NCBI GenBank assembly: GCA_039000515.1
Contig: JBCFYV010000100.1
Span: 34,956,421 to 35,020,420, forward strand
Length of the DNA stretch: 64,000 bases
Direction: 5' to 3'
Source: Timema cristinae
Lineage: Eukaryota > Arthropoda > Insecta > Phasmatodea > Timematidae
This document shows, piece by piece, positions 22,056 through 33,399 of this stretch. The notes beneath the pieces are model-generated. The model was not told the origin of the DNA and did no database searches. It saw only the letters and a program-made list of their open reading frames with translations. Positions within the stretch are counted from its first letter, which is position 1, and each line of letters opens with the position of its first letter. The position numbers and the translations under genes were made by a program.

Positions 22056-22120
22056 AACTTCGCGAAACGCGACAACCCGTTCTTAATTTTTGCAAACCAC
22101 ACGGTGTGACCAATTGGTCG
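22056..22120 (+). CDS. candidate 65-nt downstream exon of the large gene (tentative)
   Basis: A long pyrimidine tract ending CTTTGTTTCAG (22045-22055) precedes it and TCG/GTACGTG follows. Joined to the phase-1 end of the large exon it stays open (ELRETRQPVLNF then CKPHGVTNWS) and ends in phase 0. The signals are good, but a short open exon can arise by chance and no homology is recognised. Confidence 0.25.
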
Positions 22121-22263
22121 GTACGTGTTGGAACTTGCTCTCGTGCTCCCCTTCTGGAAGCATCGGAGCATGCATTTTGTCTGTGTCTGTGTCTGTGTAT
22201 AAATGGACCAAATGACGTGCCTCCTAAATTAAAGTCTGATTCAGATAGAAATGAGCTTTGCCG

Positions 22264-22503
22264 GCACTCGCATCGGTGGTCACACAGTCTGAGGTGCCAC
22301 TCTTGCATTAGAATATATTACCGGGGTACCTGGGAGATCAGAGTTTGGATCTCTGGTCGGGGTTTTCCCCCCAAATTGTTTCCTACTTTATTTCCAGGAA
22401 AATTCAGCCACATTTCCTTTAAATGTTATTTTACTCACTATTCCTCATCCCTAACACACTAGTTTAAATATGCGTATAGCCCGAACAGGTAGTAGGACGC
22501 TCT
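22264..22503 (+). mobile_element. SINE-A, near full length
   Basis: Head CACTCGCATCGGTGGTCACA, diverged B box (AGTTTGGATCTCTGGTCGGG), body, and tail GTATAGCCCGAACAGGTAGT. Confidence 0.75.
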
Positions 22504-22557
22504 GTACAAACATTTGCTATTTTGTTGGTTATAAAAGTTATTAAAACAATTTGAATG

Positions 22558-22632
22558 AATGAAATGGAGAACCTACAGTTTAACGTGGGATCCGAACCAT
22601 GGTTGAGGCCTGAAATTCCACACATCGTGTTA
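22558..22632 (-). mobile_element. SINE-B internal fragment
   Basis: ATGGAGAACCTACAGTTTAA and CGTGGGATCCGAACCATGGT match the SINE-B body complement. Both ends are missing. Confidence 0.7.
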
Positions 22633-22639
22633 CACAAAT

Positions 22640-22836
22640 ACAGTAATCATCCCCAATAGAATAAGTATGATGAAGGTAGAATTTCAGAAGATATAGACCC
22701 ACATTTGCCTGTAGGGAAAGTGGAAAACATTGTAGAAAAATACACCATTTCACCTGACCGGGGGTCAAACCCTGATCTACCCAACACCGGCAATCTAATT
22801 TACCACGAGAGTGGCGTTGGACAATGCGGCTGACGA
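22640..22836 (-). mobile_element. SINE-A, minus strand, tail lost
   Basis: Body complement then B-box complement (GGGGGTCAAACCCTGATCTA) and head complement (GAGAGTGGCGTTGGACAATG). Confidence 0.65.
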
Positions 22837-23042
22837 TGTGGGGGTTGCCTAGGTAGGACAGTTTTTTTTAAGTTTCTTTTTTTATCAGAATACTACATCT
22901 TGTGAGTCTTACGGTGATGTAACCCCCTTTTTTATTAAAAAATAAAAAAGCAAAATTTACGCACATTAAAATAGTAGCGCGCCCCATAAAGACGTCAAAG
23001 GGGTCATAGGGCATCAGGCCCAGTAGAGAGCCATTGAATGAT

Positions 23043-23067
23043 GAGATGATGATGATGATGATGATGG
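23043..23067. repeat. (GAT)n microsatellite
   Basis: About eight ATG/GAT units. Confidence 0.9.
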
Positions 23068-23391
23068 ACATTCCTCAATCTTGGCTTTCCCCTCCCCCGT
23101 CTGGTCTCGCCTCGTCGAGTCCTGGTTTCCGGCCATTACTCCTCTTATTCTTCCTCCCAGGGACTATCTTCACTGTCCCAGGGACACGCCCTTCCTCTCT
23201 GGGCTTCAGGTGAACGGTGCTGCGAGAACAGGGAGGTGGGAGAACTATCTACTACTTTTGTTTTCTTTCTTTATTTCTTCGAAATGCTCTGGCTAAGGAG
23301 ACCATATGGTTTCAACCGCTCGGTTCCCACGGTACAATATGGTTTAAAATAAAATTGAAACCCTCTTACATTTTATTATTTAACGGGCCTC

Positions 23392-23545
23392 CACGTCTTA
23401 ATTACTCGGTCTGGACATCATCGTATTTAATTACAGTAATTGGAAGGTAGAATTGAGATAAAGTGAACCCGTATTTAGGTGAGAAACCATTTAGTAATAA
23501 AAAAAACACCTGTCGGGATTCGAAACTCTAATCTCCACTTTACCG
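23392..23545 (-). mobile_element. SINE-A, minus strand, head lost
   Basis: Tail-region complement, body complement (GAACCCGTATTTAGGTGAGA) and B-box complement (TCGGGATTCGAAACTCTAAT). Confidence 0.6.
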
Positions 23546-23601
23546 CAAACACAGACAATACGAGATTGTTTTATTATGTATTGCGTTTTATCATATCTGT
23601 G

Positions 23602-23968
23602 TTTAAGGTGGGAGTGAAGGGAACGCGAGATAAGGGAAGTAGTCTTGCATTTTTTATATCAACACTTTTTTTTTGTCAAAAGAAATCGAATATTTCTCCA
23701 GAAGAAATATAAGAGTATAATTTTCTTCACATAATGACTTAACACAGTTCTTTAGTATCTGCTAAGGGGTTCCCTGTAATTCAATAACGTTTTTCTTCGC
23801 CGCTATGCTCATGGCAGATATTTAACAACTGTTTGTACAATCATCTGAAAAAAATTAAACTAATAATTCTACTGGATAAATAATTTATTTATATTGACCA
23901 ATAAAAAGTGTTCCAAAAATTGCAGAAATACTGTTCTTTTCTCTCGTTCCTTACACCACCACCGTAAG
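23602..23968 (+). mobile_element. TIR element family M3, full copy
   Basis: Ends TTTAAGGTGGGAGTGAAGGG and CGTTCCTTACACCACCACCG form inverted repeats like the copy at 11516. The interior carries CGCCGCTATGCTCATGGCAG. Confidence 0.7.
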
Positions 23969-24044
23969 AGATATGGATCCGTATTGGGAAAGTTAGCACC
24001 AAGTACATCACCCAGTTGAGGTTTGAACCTTGACCTCTTCTTCA

Positions 24045-24592
24045 CAGCCAATCCAGTCTCTTGTGAGAGTAACGCTTTACCAGGTCGAGGGTTTGAATCC
24101 TGGGTGGGTGTACTGTGTGGTTCCTCCCCCCCCCCCCAAATTGTTATCCAGTCTCTCTCTCTCTCTCTCGCCATGTAAATACTGATACATTTCCTGTAAA
24201 ATTTGTCCTTCATCCTTATTTTAGCGAAATTAATATACATGTGCAGGTGACCTGGTGGTCTAGGGGTAAGGTGTCAAGACTTCTATGCTGGCGGCCGGGG
24301 TTCAATCCTCGGTCCCGGCACAAATTTATCTGATTACCAAACCCTTCCTTCACCTCTGACAAGACATCTTGTGAATGTGGGGAATGCCAGGCCGCCACCG
24401 TGGTTCGGATTCCACGTTAAACTGTGTAGGTCCTTCATTTCATCTCACAATCACCCTACCATTACACATTAGCGTAAGTGCGTATAACCCGAACGGGTAG
24501 TAAGACGCCGTGCTAATAATAATAATAATAATAATAATAATATACATGTACCCGAATGGGTAGTGAAATGTGGTGTTAAATAAACAACTGAA
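24045..24592 (+). mobile_element. SINE-A split by a SINE-B
   Basis: SINE-A B box (GGGTTTGAATCCTGGGTGGG) and body run to TAATATACATGT, then the SINE-B intervenes. After it the same copy resumes with ACCCGAATGGGTAGTGAAAT and GTGGTGTTAAATAA. A CT-microsatellite (24150-24170) lies in its body. Confidence 0.8.
24243..24537 (+). mobile_element. SINE-B, full length, nested in the SINE-A tail
   Basis: The duplication TAATATACATGT lies at 24231-24242 and 24538-24549. Head TGGTCTAGGGGTAAGGTGTC, B box GGGGTTCAATCCTCGGTCCC, body, shared tail and TAA repeats are all present. Confidence 0.95.
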
Positions 24593-25600
24593 TCACTCAT
24601 TAGTAGTTTTTTTTATTAAGTAGCCTACAGTGTGTTACGGATTTCTGTAAAGAAAGAAAAAAACTATATTTAGCTAAATCTACTAAAACATTCTATTCGT
24701 TTGATCTATTTAATAAAACAAATAGATGGTATAAATTATGTGCGAAACCATTTGGCAATCCACTGGTGCATGTCATTCTGCATTCATTGGTTTGTAAAGG
24801 AATAGCCGCGGGAGTAATTATTGTTTTCCCACTTCTCTGTATCTGTCCCACATCCCAGCTGCTATTGTTACCCTTCCCACACCCCCATTACTCACTCATC
24901 CCCCTAATACACATTCATACCAACGTGCAACAACCTTATAAACGACATATTTTAACGACCAACTTTTAAATCACTTAAAAGTTTGCATCAAGTTTATTAT
25001 TTTATATTTGGGGATTAACTGTTCAAATTGAGATAGACATTTTCATCCACGGACTTTTTGTTAATCTACATTCTGGCAGGAAGAATCCTACTGGCCATTT
25101 TCGGGAATAACTTAAATAAATAGTCTGAGTTGTTGACAATTAAAAAAAAAACATTTTAAGCTCAAACAATTTGTTTTTGACGTTGTCAAGACTATTTTTA
25201 GAATTATTTAGTAATCAATGTAGCTTCTAAATCAATGTTATATATTTAAATTGCGCTAAATAAAACGTAAATACTTTGAACGTGGGGAAATCCTCTTTTG
25301 ACTTGCTACTACGTCACAGGTAGGAAACAGCCTCAAAGCAAACTTAAAAATAAATGAACACCATTGAGTGGGTATCGAACAAGTTACAAGGTTCTAACTA
25401 ACTACCGAGAGCTCGACGTGTTTTCCAGAGGTAAAAGGGTGTGAGAACTCTATGGAACAGGCGCCATATTGAACATTTAAAATACCGAGGGGTCCACATT
25501 TCAAATATATATATATATTATGTTTATATTATATAAATTTATATATATATATATAAATATAGCCAGTATCTTAGTTGAAAATATTTCTAATTCACTATCG

Positions 25601-26239
25601 CAGTGGTTCTCAAAACTTTATTTTAGATTGATAATTCCAAATGACAGTTTAAAATTTTTTGATGAGTTGACAAAACATAATTTTACTGTAAAAATTCTAT
25701 ACAAAAGTTTTATAAATTTTCTTCACAAATTCGTTCAAAAATAAAGAAAAAAAGTAAACATAAATACAATATTTTCAAATAAAAATGTGTAATTGTTATT
25801 CTGGAGATGACATGTTATGTATGAATTCCAAAGTTTTTCAGTGAAATTGGTGTGACTGCATGGCTTGGCACAACTTTTTAATTTCTGGTTGTCCAGTTGG
25901 GACTTTAAAGCGAAGGCCCGTCTCCAAATTTAGTTCGTTGCGGTACTTATTTCTTTCTAGGTACACCATGGATGAAAAACCACTCTCACAGATATATGTT
26001 GTTGAGAAAGGCATCATAAATTGCTAATGTAGAAGGTGTCAAGTAGATGGTTGAAAATTCTCAGAAATCGGTCTCCAGGGAGCAAATAGGGGAACAAGAG
26101 GGGTGGAAATAACCAGATAATGGTAGATTCCAACAATTATGGTTTTCCATAAGACCCTTGTTATTTTGCCAATCTTCCCTTGAATGCTTCTCGCGTACCC
26201 CCTTAAAGGTGCTCGCGTACCACGTTTGAGTATCGCTGT
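25601..26239 (-). mobile_element. hAT transposon relic, internally deleted
   Basis: Terminal repeats CAGTGGTTCTCAAA (left) and GTTTGAGTATCGCTG (right) are flanked by CACTATCG and TACTATAG, a decayed 8-bp duplication typical of hAT. It contains the C-terminal part of a transposase on the minus strand. Confidence 0.8.
25840..26020 (-). pseudogene. hAT transposase C-terminal fragment
   Basis: The minus-strand translation reads MPFSTTYICESGFSSMVYLE then RNKYRNELNLETGLRFKV and PTGQPEIKKLCQAMQSH. The F-S-T-T-Y-x-C-E-S-G-F-S motif and K-Y-R-N-x-L are the C-terminal dimerisation and catalytic Glu region of ZBED5/SCAND3-like hAT transposases. The BED finger and the first Asp residues are missing. Confidence 0.8.
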
Positions 26240-26410
26240 ACTATAGTATTTTATTTATTTTTTAAAAAGGAATAAGACTAAAGTCATTTTTAAATAATAT
26301 TAAGACTAAAACTAAATAACTAAATTTTTCTACCAAAAATATGTAACTCTTTTTCAACAATATTACGAATATTTGTCTTTACATGTTGTGCCAAAGTCAC
26401 TTTCATAATT

Positions 26411-26539
26411 TGTTGACAAAACTAAATTATGGCGTGTCTGTGAGACCACTCGTGTGTTTGGTTCACTTTCGTGTGACAAAACTATATTATGGCGTGTCTG
26501 TGAGACCACTCGTGTGTTGTTTGGTTCACTTTCATGTGA
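26411..26539. repeat. 60-bp direct duplication, two units
   Basis: TGACAAAACTAAATTATGGC and GTGTCTGTGAGACCACTCGT repeat almost exactly after about 60 bp. The second unit has a 3-4 bp insertion. Confidence 0.9.
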
Positions 26540-26629
26540 GAAAACGACTCTTTACATAAGTAGGCCAAGTGTTGCTAAACATTGCGTCTTTTGGTGTGCA
26601 GATTTAATTTTTCTTAGACCCACTTAGTT

Positions 26630-26808
26630 GGCTGCCATTTCTAAGGCGTCACTCGCAATAGACTAGCCTGTCAGTGACGGAAAGCTTGAGGTGAAGATCG
26701 GGGTTTGAATCCCGGTTGGGTGTACTGAGTGCGATTTTTTACAAAATGGTTTTTCCACTTTCTCTCCACGTTAATTCAGGTACACTTTCTCTTTAATTCA
26801 ACCTTTTT
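26630..26808 (+). mobile_element. SINE-A, 3' truncated
   Basis: A box remnant TTTCTAAGGCGTCACTCGCA, B box GGGTTTGAATCCCGGTTGGG and body. It abuts an inverted SINE-A head-on. Confidence 0.7.
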
Positions 26809-26811
26809 TTT

Positions 26812-27030
26812 TTAGCACCGCGTCTTACTACTACCCGTTTGGGTTACACGCTTATGTACTAATTACGCTAATGGTTTTGGGTATTAGGTAGGTTATATTC
26901 ATATGATGTGTACCCATATTGGCGGGGAGCGAGAATAGAAAACCAGTTCGGAAAAAGCACCCTCAAAACATCCGACCGGGTTTCGAACCTTGATATTCAT
27001 GTCATAAACATGCCATTCTAGCACGATATT
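26812..27030 (-). mobile_element. SINE-A, minus strand
   Basis: Tail complement AGCACCGCGTCTTACTACTA, body, and B-box complement CCGGGTTTCGAACCTTGATA. It is tail to tail with the preceding copy. Confidence 0.75.
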
Positions 27031-27042
27031 GATGATTTAGAC

Positions 27043-27284
27043 CAGGGTTCGGTAACCTTTTCGATATCTTGGTCCTTTATATGTGTTTAAAAACAAATTT
27101 GATGGGCCGTTTTGAAAAAAAATATCTAGTAAAAATTTTCAACTTATATCTTTCAATTATTAATTAGTAATTAGTTTATTTTAAATAAATACAAACATTG
27201 TTTGTTTGCTAAATCTTTTGCAAGCCAAATAAAATCAGTCGGTGGTCCGTACCTGGCCCGCGGGCTTACGTTACTGACCGGTGC
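27043..27284. mobile_element. hAT-type MITE
   Basis: Left end CAGGGTTCGGTAACCTTTTC and right end CGTTACTGACCGGTG are inverted, with the typical GGCCCGCGGGC subterminal block. Flanks ATTTAGAC / CTTAAGAC could be an 8-bp duplication with two changes. Confidence 0.7.
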
Positions 27285-27289
27285 CTTAA

Positions 27290-28620
27290 GACTAGAACAC
27301 TGAAACTTTTTTTATTTAAGGAAATTGATATCAATCAATGAAAAAGTACAAATTTTGCCACACCAACCTCACATATCAGATTTCCTCAAATTATTCCAAA
27401 TTCCGAAATGTTGTGTTCCCTCAAACGCAAATAAAAATATGAATTGGGTCGCATTGTGTGTTCGGTAATAATAAGGTCCGCGGGCCGTACAGGAATCAGT
27501 GTTCGGGCCACAGTTTGACGGGCCTGCCTAAATGATAAACCTTTGTCTTGGCGATTCTGAATAGGGAGGGAGATACCATCTGATTGATGCCCCTCACCCT
27601 TTCCCCCATTCATTGGCGGGGTTTATAACCAGCCCTTTTGTGTGGTGATAAACTTTCCCTTCTTCAGGGCTCTTTCTAGCCTTGAGCCTTAACGAGACTG
27701 TTTTATCTGATGGAATCTAAACGGCAATGTTCTTTAAACTACGTCTTAAGGGGACCGCTTCAGTAAGCGAGAAACTGCCCGCAGACGTTAAGCTCTAATG
27801 CAATATTTAATTATACAATGCTTTATCTCAAAATATGGCTTACGCCAAAATCAAATCAAAATATTTCAAGTGGGCTCTTTTTCCTTAACAAATCTATAGT
27901 TTTGAGTTTAATTAATAGAAACAAACGTGTGAAAATGTGACATTAGCTCATTTTCAACGACATTTTAAGCATATCAAGTGGAGCTATGAGATGGCTTGAT
28001 TAAAAAGAGCTATAGATTTAGCCTTTCTCTAACAAATATAGTAATTTTTTATAAACTCACAACAGAAAATTTTAAGATATTGGAGAACTGACTGCAAGCT
28101 CTCCTCTTTATCTTGAGATAAGAAGTGTCGTGGTTTTCTTTCATCTCTTATTGTCTCCACAAATGGTGGTTTTAGGGGAGGGGCGAAAATAAATATAAGC
28201 TTGGCCGACTAGAGAAGTAGTTCCAGAAAATGACACAGATTATTTGTATTTTAAGCCGGGTGGCTTGGTAGCTAATGATACTTTCTTGCTGACCGAGGTG
28301 GTAGCTAACTATTCTTTAAGACAATCCTTCAACTAAAGTACGTGACACCTGGTCAGGTAGTGAGCGACCATATCTATCGGGCTTTGCTGGACGTTTGGTC
28401 ATACTCTTCGCCTGACGTTGCGTATTTGTTTGCGTACAGTAATCGAAGAAGCCAACCGGAAAACATATCTAACTAAAAAATAATTTTTAACGCATGACCT
28501 TAAAATAAATCTGCGGATAAAGTATCGTTTACTCGGGGACATTTCCTAAATTAATTTTGTAACATTTAATCAGTCCCAACGCTTTATATTTAAAAGGTAT
28601 CTAAACGAAACTAACACTTT
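27290..28620. other. non-coding stretch
   Basis: No gene or recognisable element was found. A short patch (27470-27510, GGTCCGCGGGCCGTACAGG) recalls the hAT-MITE interior. Confidence 0.45.
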
Positions 28621-28880
28621 ATTATTTATTTGTTTAGCAACACGTCTTATTATCCGATCGGGTTATACGCTTAAGTATTAATTACGCTAATAGATTAGGA
28701 AGTTGGAATTTCGAATTTAGGGGAAGTGAAACCGCATTTGTGTGGAGGGAGAGTGGAAAACCATTTAGTTAAAACCAACCCCAGTTCACTCTACTGAGAT
28801 TCGAACCTCGATCTCCCCGTCTTCGGCAGTCTGGTTCGACATGAAACTAGCGCGTTAGCCAACTACTCCATCTAGGCAGG
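28621..28880 (-). mobile_element. SINE-C, full length
   Basis: Tail complement (TTAGCAACACGTCTTATTAT), body with TGTGGAGGGAGAGTGGAAAA, B-box complement GATTCGAACCTCGATCTCCC and head complement GCGCGTTAGCCAACTACTCC. The GTAGTTGGCTAACGCG head distinguishes it from SINE-A. Confidence 0.85.
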
Positions 28881-28904
28881 TAAACGAACCCTATTTCACA
28901 CCTT

Positions 28905-28985
28905 TGATCGTCACCAGTAATCGAACCTGGCGTCTTGTTACATATAAGTAAATTTATAACCAAAGGAGCTAAGGTAATCGTTCTT
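28905..28985 (-). mobile_element. tRNA-like relic
   Basis: The minus strand reads CCTTAGCTCCTTTGGTTATA and, further on, GCCAGGTTCGATTACTGG, an A/B-box pair of a decayed tRNA-derived repeat. Confidence 0.35.
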
Positions 28986-29054
28986 GATTTAATCACCTCA
29001 TCTTAGGATTATAGGTAAAATTATATGAATCTTTTAAGAATAGACAAATTTAAA

Positions 29055-29115
29055 AATCTCTGAAAAAACCTGAAATTCTCATGGACTTTGGTTTACTGTG
29101 AGTAGACACCCTGTT
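29055..29115. mobile_element. fragment of the GTAGACACC-ended element
   Basis: Ends with GTGAGTAGACACCCTG, the same terminus as the right end of the element at 54855-55287. The other end is missing. Confidence 0.4.
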
Positions 29116-29526
29116 ATACTATTTCCTTAATATAAACACGCAGTTTGTTGAAAACCATCGTTCACGAATAACGAATGTACATTAAATTTTAATAACGATG
29201 AATAAAGTAAACATAAAAGTATAACTTGAACTTTTAATGTAATGTTAATGTTAAAAGGTTTCCGCGCTAGAAGGTTCTATCTACAGCAACACCCGTTTAA
29301 TCCTGCCATATCGTTAGGATTCTGGATCATATTCTAGAAATATTTCCTGTACGACTTTGAAACCAGGTTGCATTATAAAAAGTCGATTGTATTGAAGATA
29401 ATTAATTTCGGCCAATTGAATACATTTTTATCGTGTGTTTGTATTGGAATAACTAACATTCTAACCTCTTTAAAAAAAGTAGCCTCACCTTGACGGACTA
29501 TGTTTTGACCCTATTCTTCTTCTTTT

Positions 29527-29833
29527 CTTATTATTATTATTATTATTATTAACACCGCGTCTTACTACCCGTTCGGTATATACGCACTTACGCTAATGTG
29601 TAATGGTAGGGTGATTGTGAGATGAAATGGAGGACCTAAAGTTTAACGTGGGATCCGAACCACGGTGGAGGCCTGGCATTTCTCACATTCACAAGTTGTG
29701 ATTAATACAAGTCTTGTCAGAGGTGAAGGAAGGGTTTGGTAATCAGAAAGATCTGTGCCGGGACCGAGGATTGAACCCCGGACCCTTAGCACAGAGGTCC
29801 GACACCTTACTCCTAGACCGCCAGATCACCTAT
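29527..29833 (-). mobile_element. SINE-B, full length
   Basis: ATT repeat, tail complement AACACCGCGTCTTACTACCC, body, B-box complement GATTGAACCCCGGACCCTTA and A-box complement ACTCCTAGACCGCCAGATCA. Flanks share CCCTATT. Confidence 0.9.
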
Positions 29834-29849
29834 TGGCCCTATTAAGTTA

Positions 29850-30335
29850 AGCCGTAGAGTGAGTTAAGCTTGCCAGCTTTCAGGGTAAGCGAAGGTTTAC
29901 CAAATATCTCGGTTCGGCCGAGAGATGGGTTCTTAATTGGGTAGCGCTATGGATCTTTGTTGCTTGGACCGAGTTGATCGTACGACAGATTCCCTGCCCA
30001 ATTCTTCCTCCCCCACTCTCTTTCCCCCCTTCTGTTCCTGCGGCTTCACTCGTCTCATGACCTCATTAATTTCGTACGGGAACGTGGACGACGCAACCAG
30101 ACGGGACCGTGCGGTGCTCGTTATTCTCCGATTTACTTCCCCACAAATTGACGGGTGGAAATAAAAGTATAGGGAGGGGATGTTGGAGGAGATGTCTTTT
30201 CACCCTTATCTATAAAACTGTGGGAGCCGGTCCTGTCATTTAAACCAATCGGCTCGGGACCTTGATTTAGAAGTAAACTGACGTTTTTGATTGGGAGACT
30301 TTACAATTTCAAAAACAACAGTAACACTAATATTA
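29850..30335. other. GC-richer patch without a recognised gene
   Basis: A CpG-containing patch around 30050-30130 (CGTACGGGAACGTGGACGAC) stands out from its surroundings. A 75-codon open frame (29937-30164) has no recognisable family. Confidence 0.35.
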
Positions 30336-30352
30336 CAAAATTAATTATTTTT

Positions 30353-30642
30353 ATATATGGGTGACCTGGTGGTCTAGGGGTAAGATGTCGGACTTCTGTG
30401 CTGGGGGTCCGGGGGTCAATCCTCGGTCCCGGCACGGATTTATCTGATTGCCAAACCCTTCCTTCACCTCTGACAAGACGTGTATTAATCACAACTTGTG
30501 AATGTGAGGAATGCCAGGCCTCCACCGTTGTTCGGATTCCACGTTAAACTGTAGGTCCTCCATTTCATCTCACAATCACCCTAACACTACACATTAGCCT
30601 AAGTGCGTATAACCCGAACGGGTAGTTAGACGCAGTGCTAAT
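30353..30642 (+). mobile_element. SINE-B, full length with target duplication
   Basis: The duplication ATTAATTATTTTT lies at 30340-30352 and 30643-30655. The head, B box (one extra G), body and shared tail are all present. It is one of the most intact copies here. Confidence 0.93.
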
Positions 30643-30659
30643 ATTAATTATTTTTTAAA

Positions 30660-31860
30660 ATAAAAACATCATTTTTGAAAAGAAACTACGTCGGAAATTA
30701 AATGTGTGAGATCTATTTTGTACCAATTTGTTTTAGTGATATAATGGTTACGTTTGACACACACATTTTAAAAGTTTTAATCTAAGGTGTAGTAGATATT
30801 GGTAGGGTAACCTGTATACACAAACGAAAGGTCTCGCAGAGTGAACTGCTAATTGTATTCCCTCCTTTTATCTTTCTTACTTTGACGTCTTAGGTTTGAT
30901 AGTGCTTAGGTGCGTCCAGGGGCTATTTACGCCTAGCCCTAATAGGCACATACCTATGTTGGCAAATTTTAGGGGTGGCCAATTTTAAATGATCAAAACA
31001 AAATACTTATCTTTTTTATGCCAGCTAAAATAATTTTATGGCTTCATCGTGTGAGTAATTGTCGTGGTTTGCTGTATATGCGTACTAACATGACAGATTA
31101 TCGTCTTAATTGAAGGTCACTTATTGGATAAAAGGGATTTTCTGGAATCACCGACCAGTTCGCTCAGAAGAAATCAAGGTGAAAGATACTGTAGACTATT
31201 TTCTTATTGAGCACATGCTAATATTTTATCTGTTGTAGCATGTTATACAGTTTACTAATGCAGACCTTATACTTTCAAAGTCTGCTTAGGTTCTTACTAC
31301 TTTTAAAATCTCACTATAATAAATAATAAAATAATGTAAGCACTTTTTTTATCTGTTATTCCACATATATCACTTGTGTATATGGTTTATGTGTGTCTGT
31401 GTATGAGAAATGCAGGGGGTAAACGGGGATTTAGAAGGTTAGAAATTAAGGTAGGAAAAGTGGGCGGTAAATTATCCAGTGCTTATGGGTGTCACTCATT
31501 AATCCGCCCCTGGGCGCTTCAACTAACTTCAGGAGATAACTTCGATCTCACAGCGTCGCGAAGGTGGTGTATATCCACACGGGCGTTGGTATGGAATGAG
31601 AAACACTGGTACGTTCGGCCACACGGATCGAACCCTGACCTCCCATCAGGATAGACGACTATATCCCTCTCCTTCCACATCGGTCTTATTCAATCATAAG
31701 TTTGGTTAGATATATTGAACGGGTGTGCAATAAAATGTAACGGTTACTGTTGATAACTCTTCTTTACACATGTCACCTTAAGGTTGGCTGTCTCCTCTTT
31801 GTAAATAAAACTCCCTGACTCTGGCTATAAGGTGTAATGGACTAGGGTTTGGAAGACTTG
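30660..31860. other. non-coding stretch
   Basis: No gene was recognised. A tRNA-like or SINE-like trace (GATCGAACCCTGACCTCCCA at about 31626) may be an old minus-strand head. Confidence 0.4.
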
Positions 31861-31864
31861 AACT

Positions 31865-32040
31865 AAAAACCCTGCCAGACACGCCATTGGTCACGCAGTC
31901 TAAGCCTTCAGGCGCACAACATACTGGATTGCCGGTGACGGGAGAGGACGGGCTACGACTCTCACCTGGGGAAGTTTTTCTCCCATGCCGTTTGTCACTA
32001 TATTTTCCCATATCCATAACATACGAATGTAGGTGCCCAT
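31865..32040 (+). mobile_element. SINE-A-like relic, degenerate
   Basis: CACGCCATTGGTCACGCAGT, TCTAAGCC and GATTGCCGGTGACGGGAGAG follow the SINE-A order; the B box is badly decayed. Confidence 0.4.
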
Positions 32041-32099
32041 AATCTAAAATTACCTTTTTATTCCTACCCTTTATACCAAACAGTTGATAACATTTATTT

Positions 32100-32345
32100 T
32101 TGATTGCATCATACTATCCGTTTGGGTTATCTGCATTTAATTATACCGATGGGATAGAGATACGCAATATATAATTTAGATAAATGTAACCGCATTTGCT
32201 TGGAGGGAAAGTAGTAGCCTAAACATTTCAGGAAAAACAGCCACCCTCAGTACATCCAGCCAAGATTTGAACCCTGACCTCCCGTTAGTAGTAAACTAGG
32301 CTAGACGAGCTTGACGTTTAGTCCGCGTGTCTATCGGTGTAATTA
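32100..32345 (-). mobile_element. SINE-A, minus strand, degenerate
   Basis: Tail complement (CATACTATCCGTTTGGGTTA), body, and B-box complement CAAGATTTGAACCCTGACCT. Confidence 0.65.
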
Positions 32346-32396
32346 GCTTTGATAATAAACGTATATTAGTTGCAGATTTACTTTCGGAATGAAACT

Positions 32397-32588
32397 ACCC
32401 ACTTCGATGGCAGTATGGTTTAAGGTGTCACTCTCACAATAGACTAGATTGCCGATGACGGGGAGATCGATGATCGAATCTCAGTCGGGTGTAATGAGGG
32501 TGTTTTTTCTAAAATTCTTTTACACTCTCACTCCACGCAAATGTAGGTACACTTCATACATATATACGGGTCGTGGTGCTAAAAAAAA
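32397..32588 (+). mobile_element. SINE-A, internally shortened
   Basis: Head ACCCACTTCGATGGCAGTAT, B box GATCGAATCTCAGTCGGGTG and body. It jumps to the tail remnant CGGGTCGTGGTGCTAA. Confidence 0.75.
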
Positions 32589-33161
32589 TAGCTAAAATTG
32601 TTGAATTTATAAAACTATTTACCCTCGTGTTCCACTAAGTTGGAAAATATAAATGGCTGATTGTCAATTTTAATAAAAATAAAAACAATGTTTGAACTTA
32701 ATCTTAGTTCCCAAGGAGGGTGGATGAAATTGGAAATATAATGAAACTGTGGAATAAATCCCCCTAGTAATAGCCCTTTCGGGAAGAACATAACATACTT
32801 TTTTTTAGCTAAGTCTTGGAATGGTCTTGGCAATGTTCATAAAGTTTCAGGAATGGAAAAAAAAAGCAAGTGAAGGTTAAGGAAGAGTTTGAGAAAGATG
32901 TCTCTAAAGGTGGAGGTTAAATGATGTAGATCTTGGTTGCCGAGGTAGGGGGAGGGATTATTAGGGTGAATTATTAGTATTTTCTGTAAAGGGTAAGGGG
33001 CTGGAAGTGTGAAGTAGCTTTCACGCCACTAACTCTCCCTCAAACTGGCAGTGGCTGAACAGCATTTTCTTTAAAATTATTCTCGCGTGTGATCAAAATA
33101 TTAGCTACTAGCAACCAAGTATAGTCCAAATTTCATTGAAAGATTCGTTTAGTACTGTTTT

Positions 33162-33399
33162 TTTTAGCACCGCGTCTTACTACACGTTCTGGCTACACAC
33201 CGATATACTAATTACTATGTTTTTGGAGGTTTAAAGAGGACGTGCACCCGCATTTTCGTGGAGGGAGAGTGGAAAACCATTTAGGAAAAAAACCCACCTT
33301 CAGTGCACCCAACCGGGATCGAACCTTGATCTCTTTGTCATTCGGAGTCTAGTTTGACACGAGAGTAGTGCGTTAGACCATGCGGCCACCGAAGCGGGT
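33162..33399 (-). mobile_element. SINE-A, full length
   Basis: Tail complement AGCACCGCGTCTTACTACAC, body, B-box complement GGGATCGAACCTTGATCTCT and head complement CATGCGGCCACCGAAGCGGG. Confidence 0.8.
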
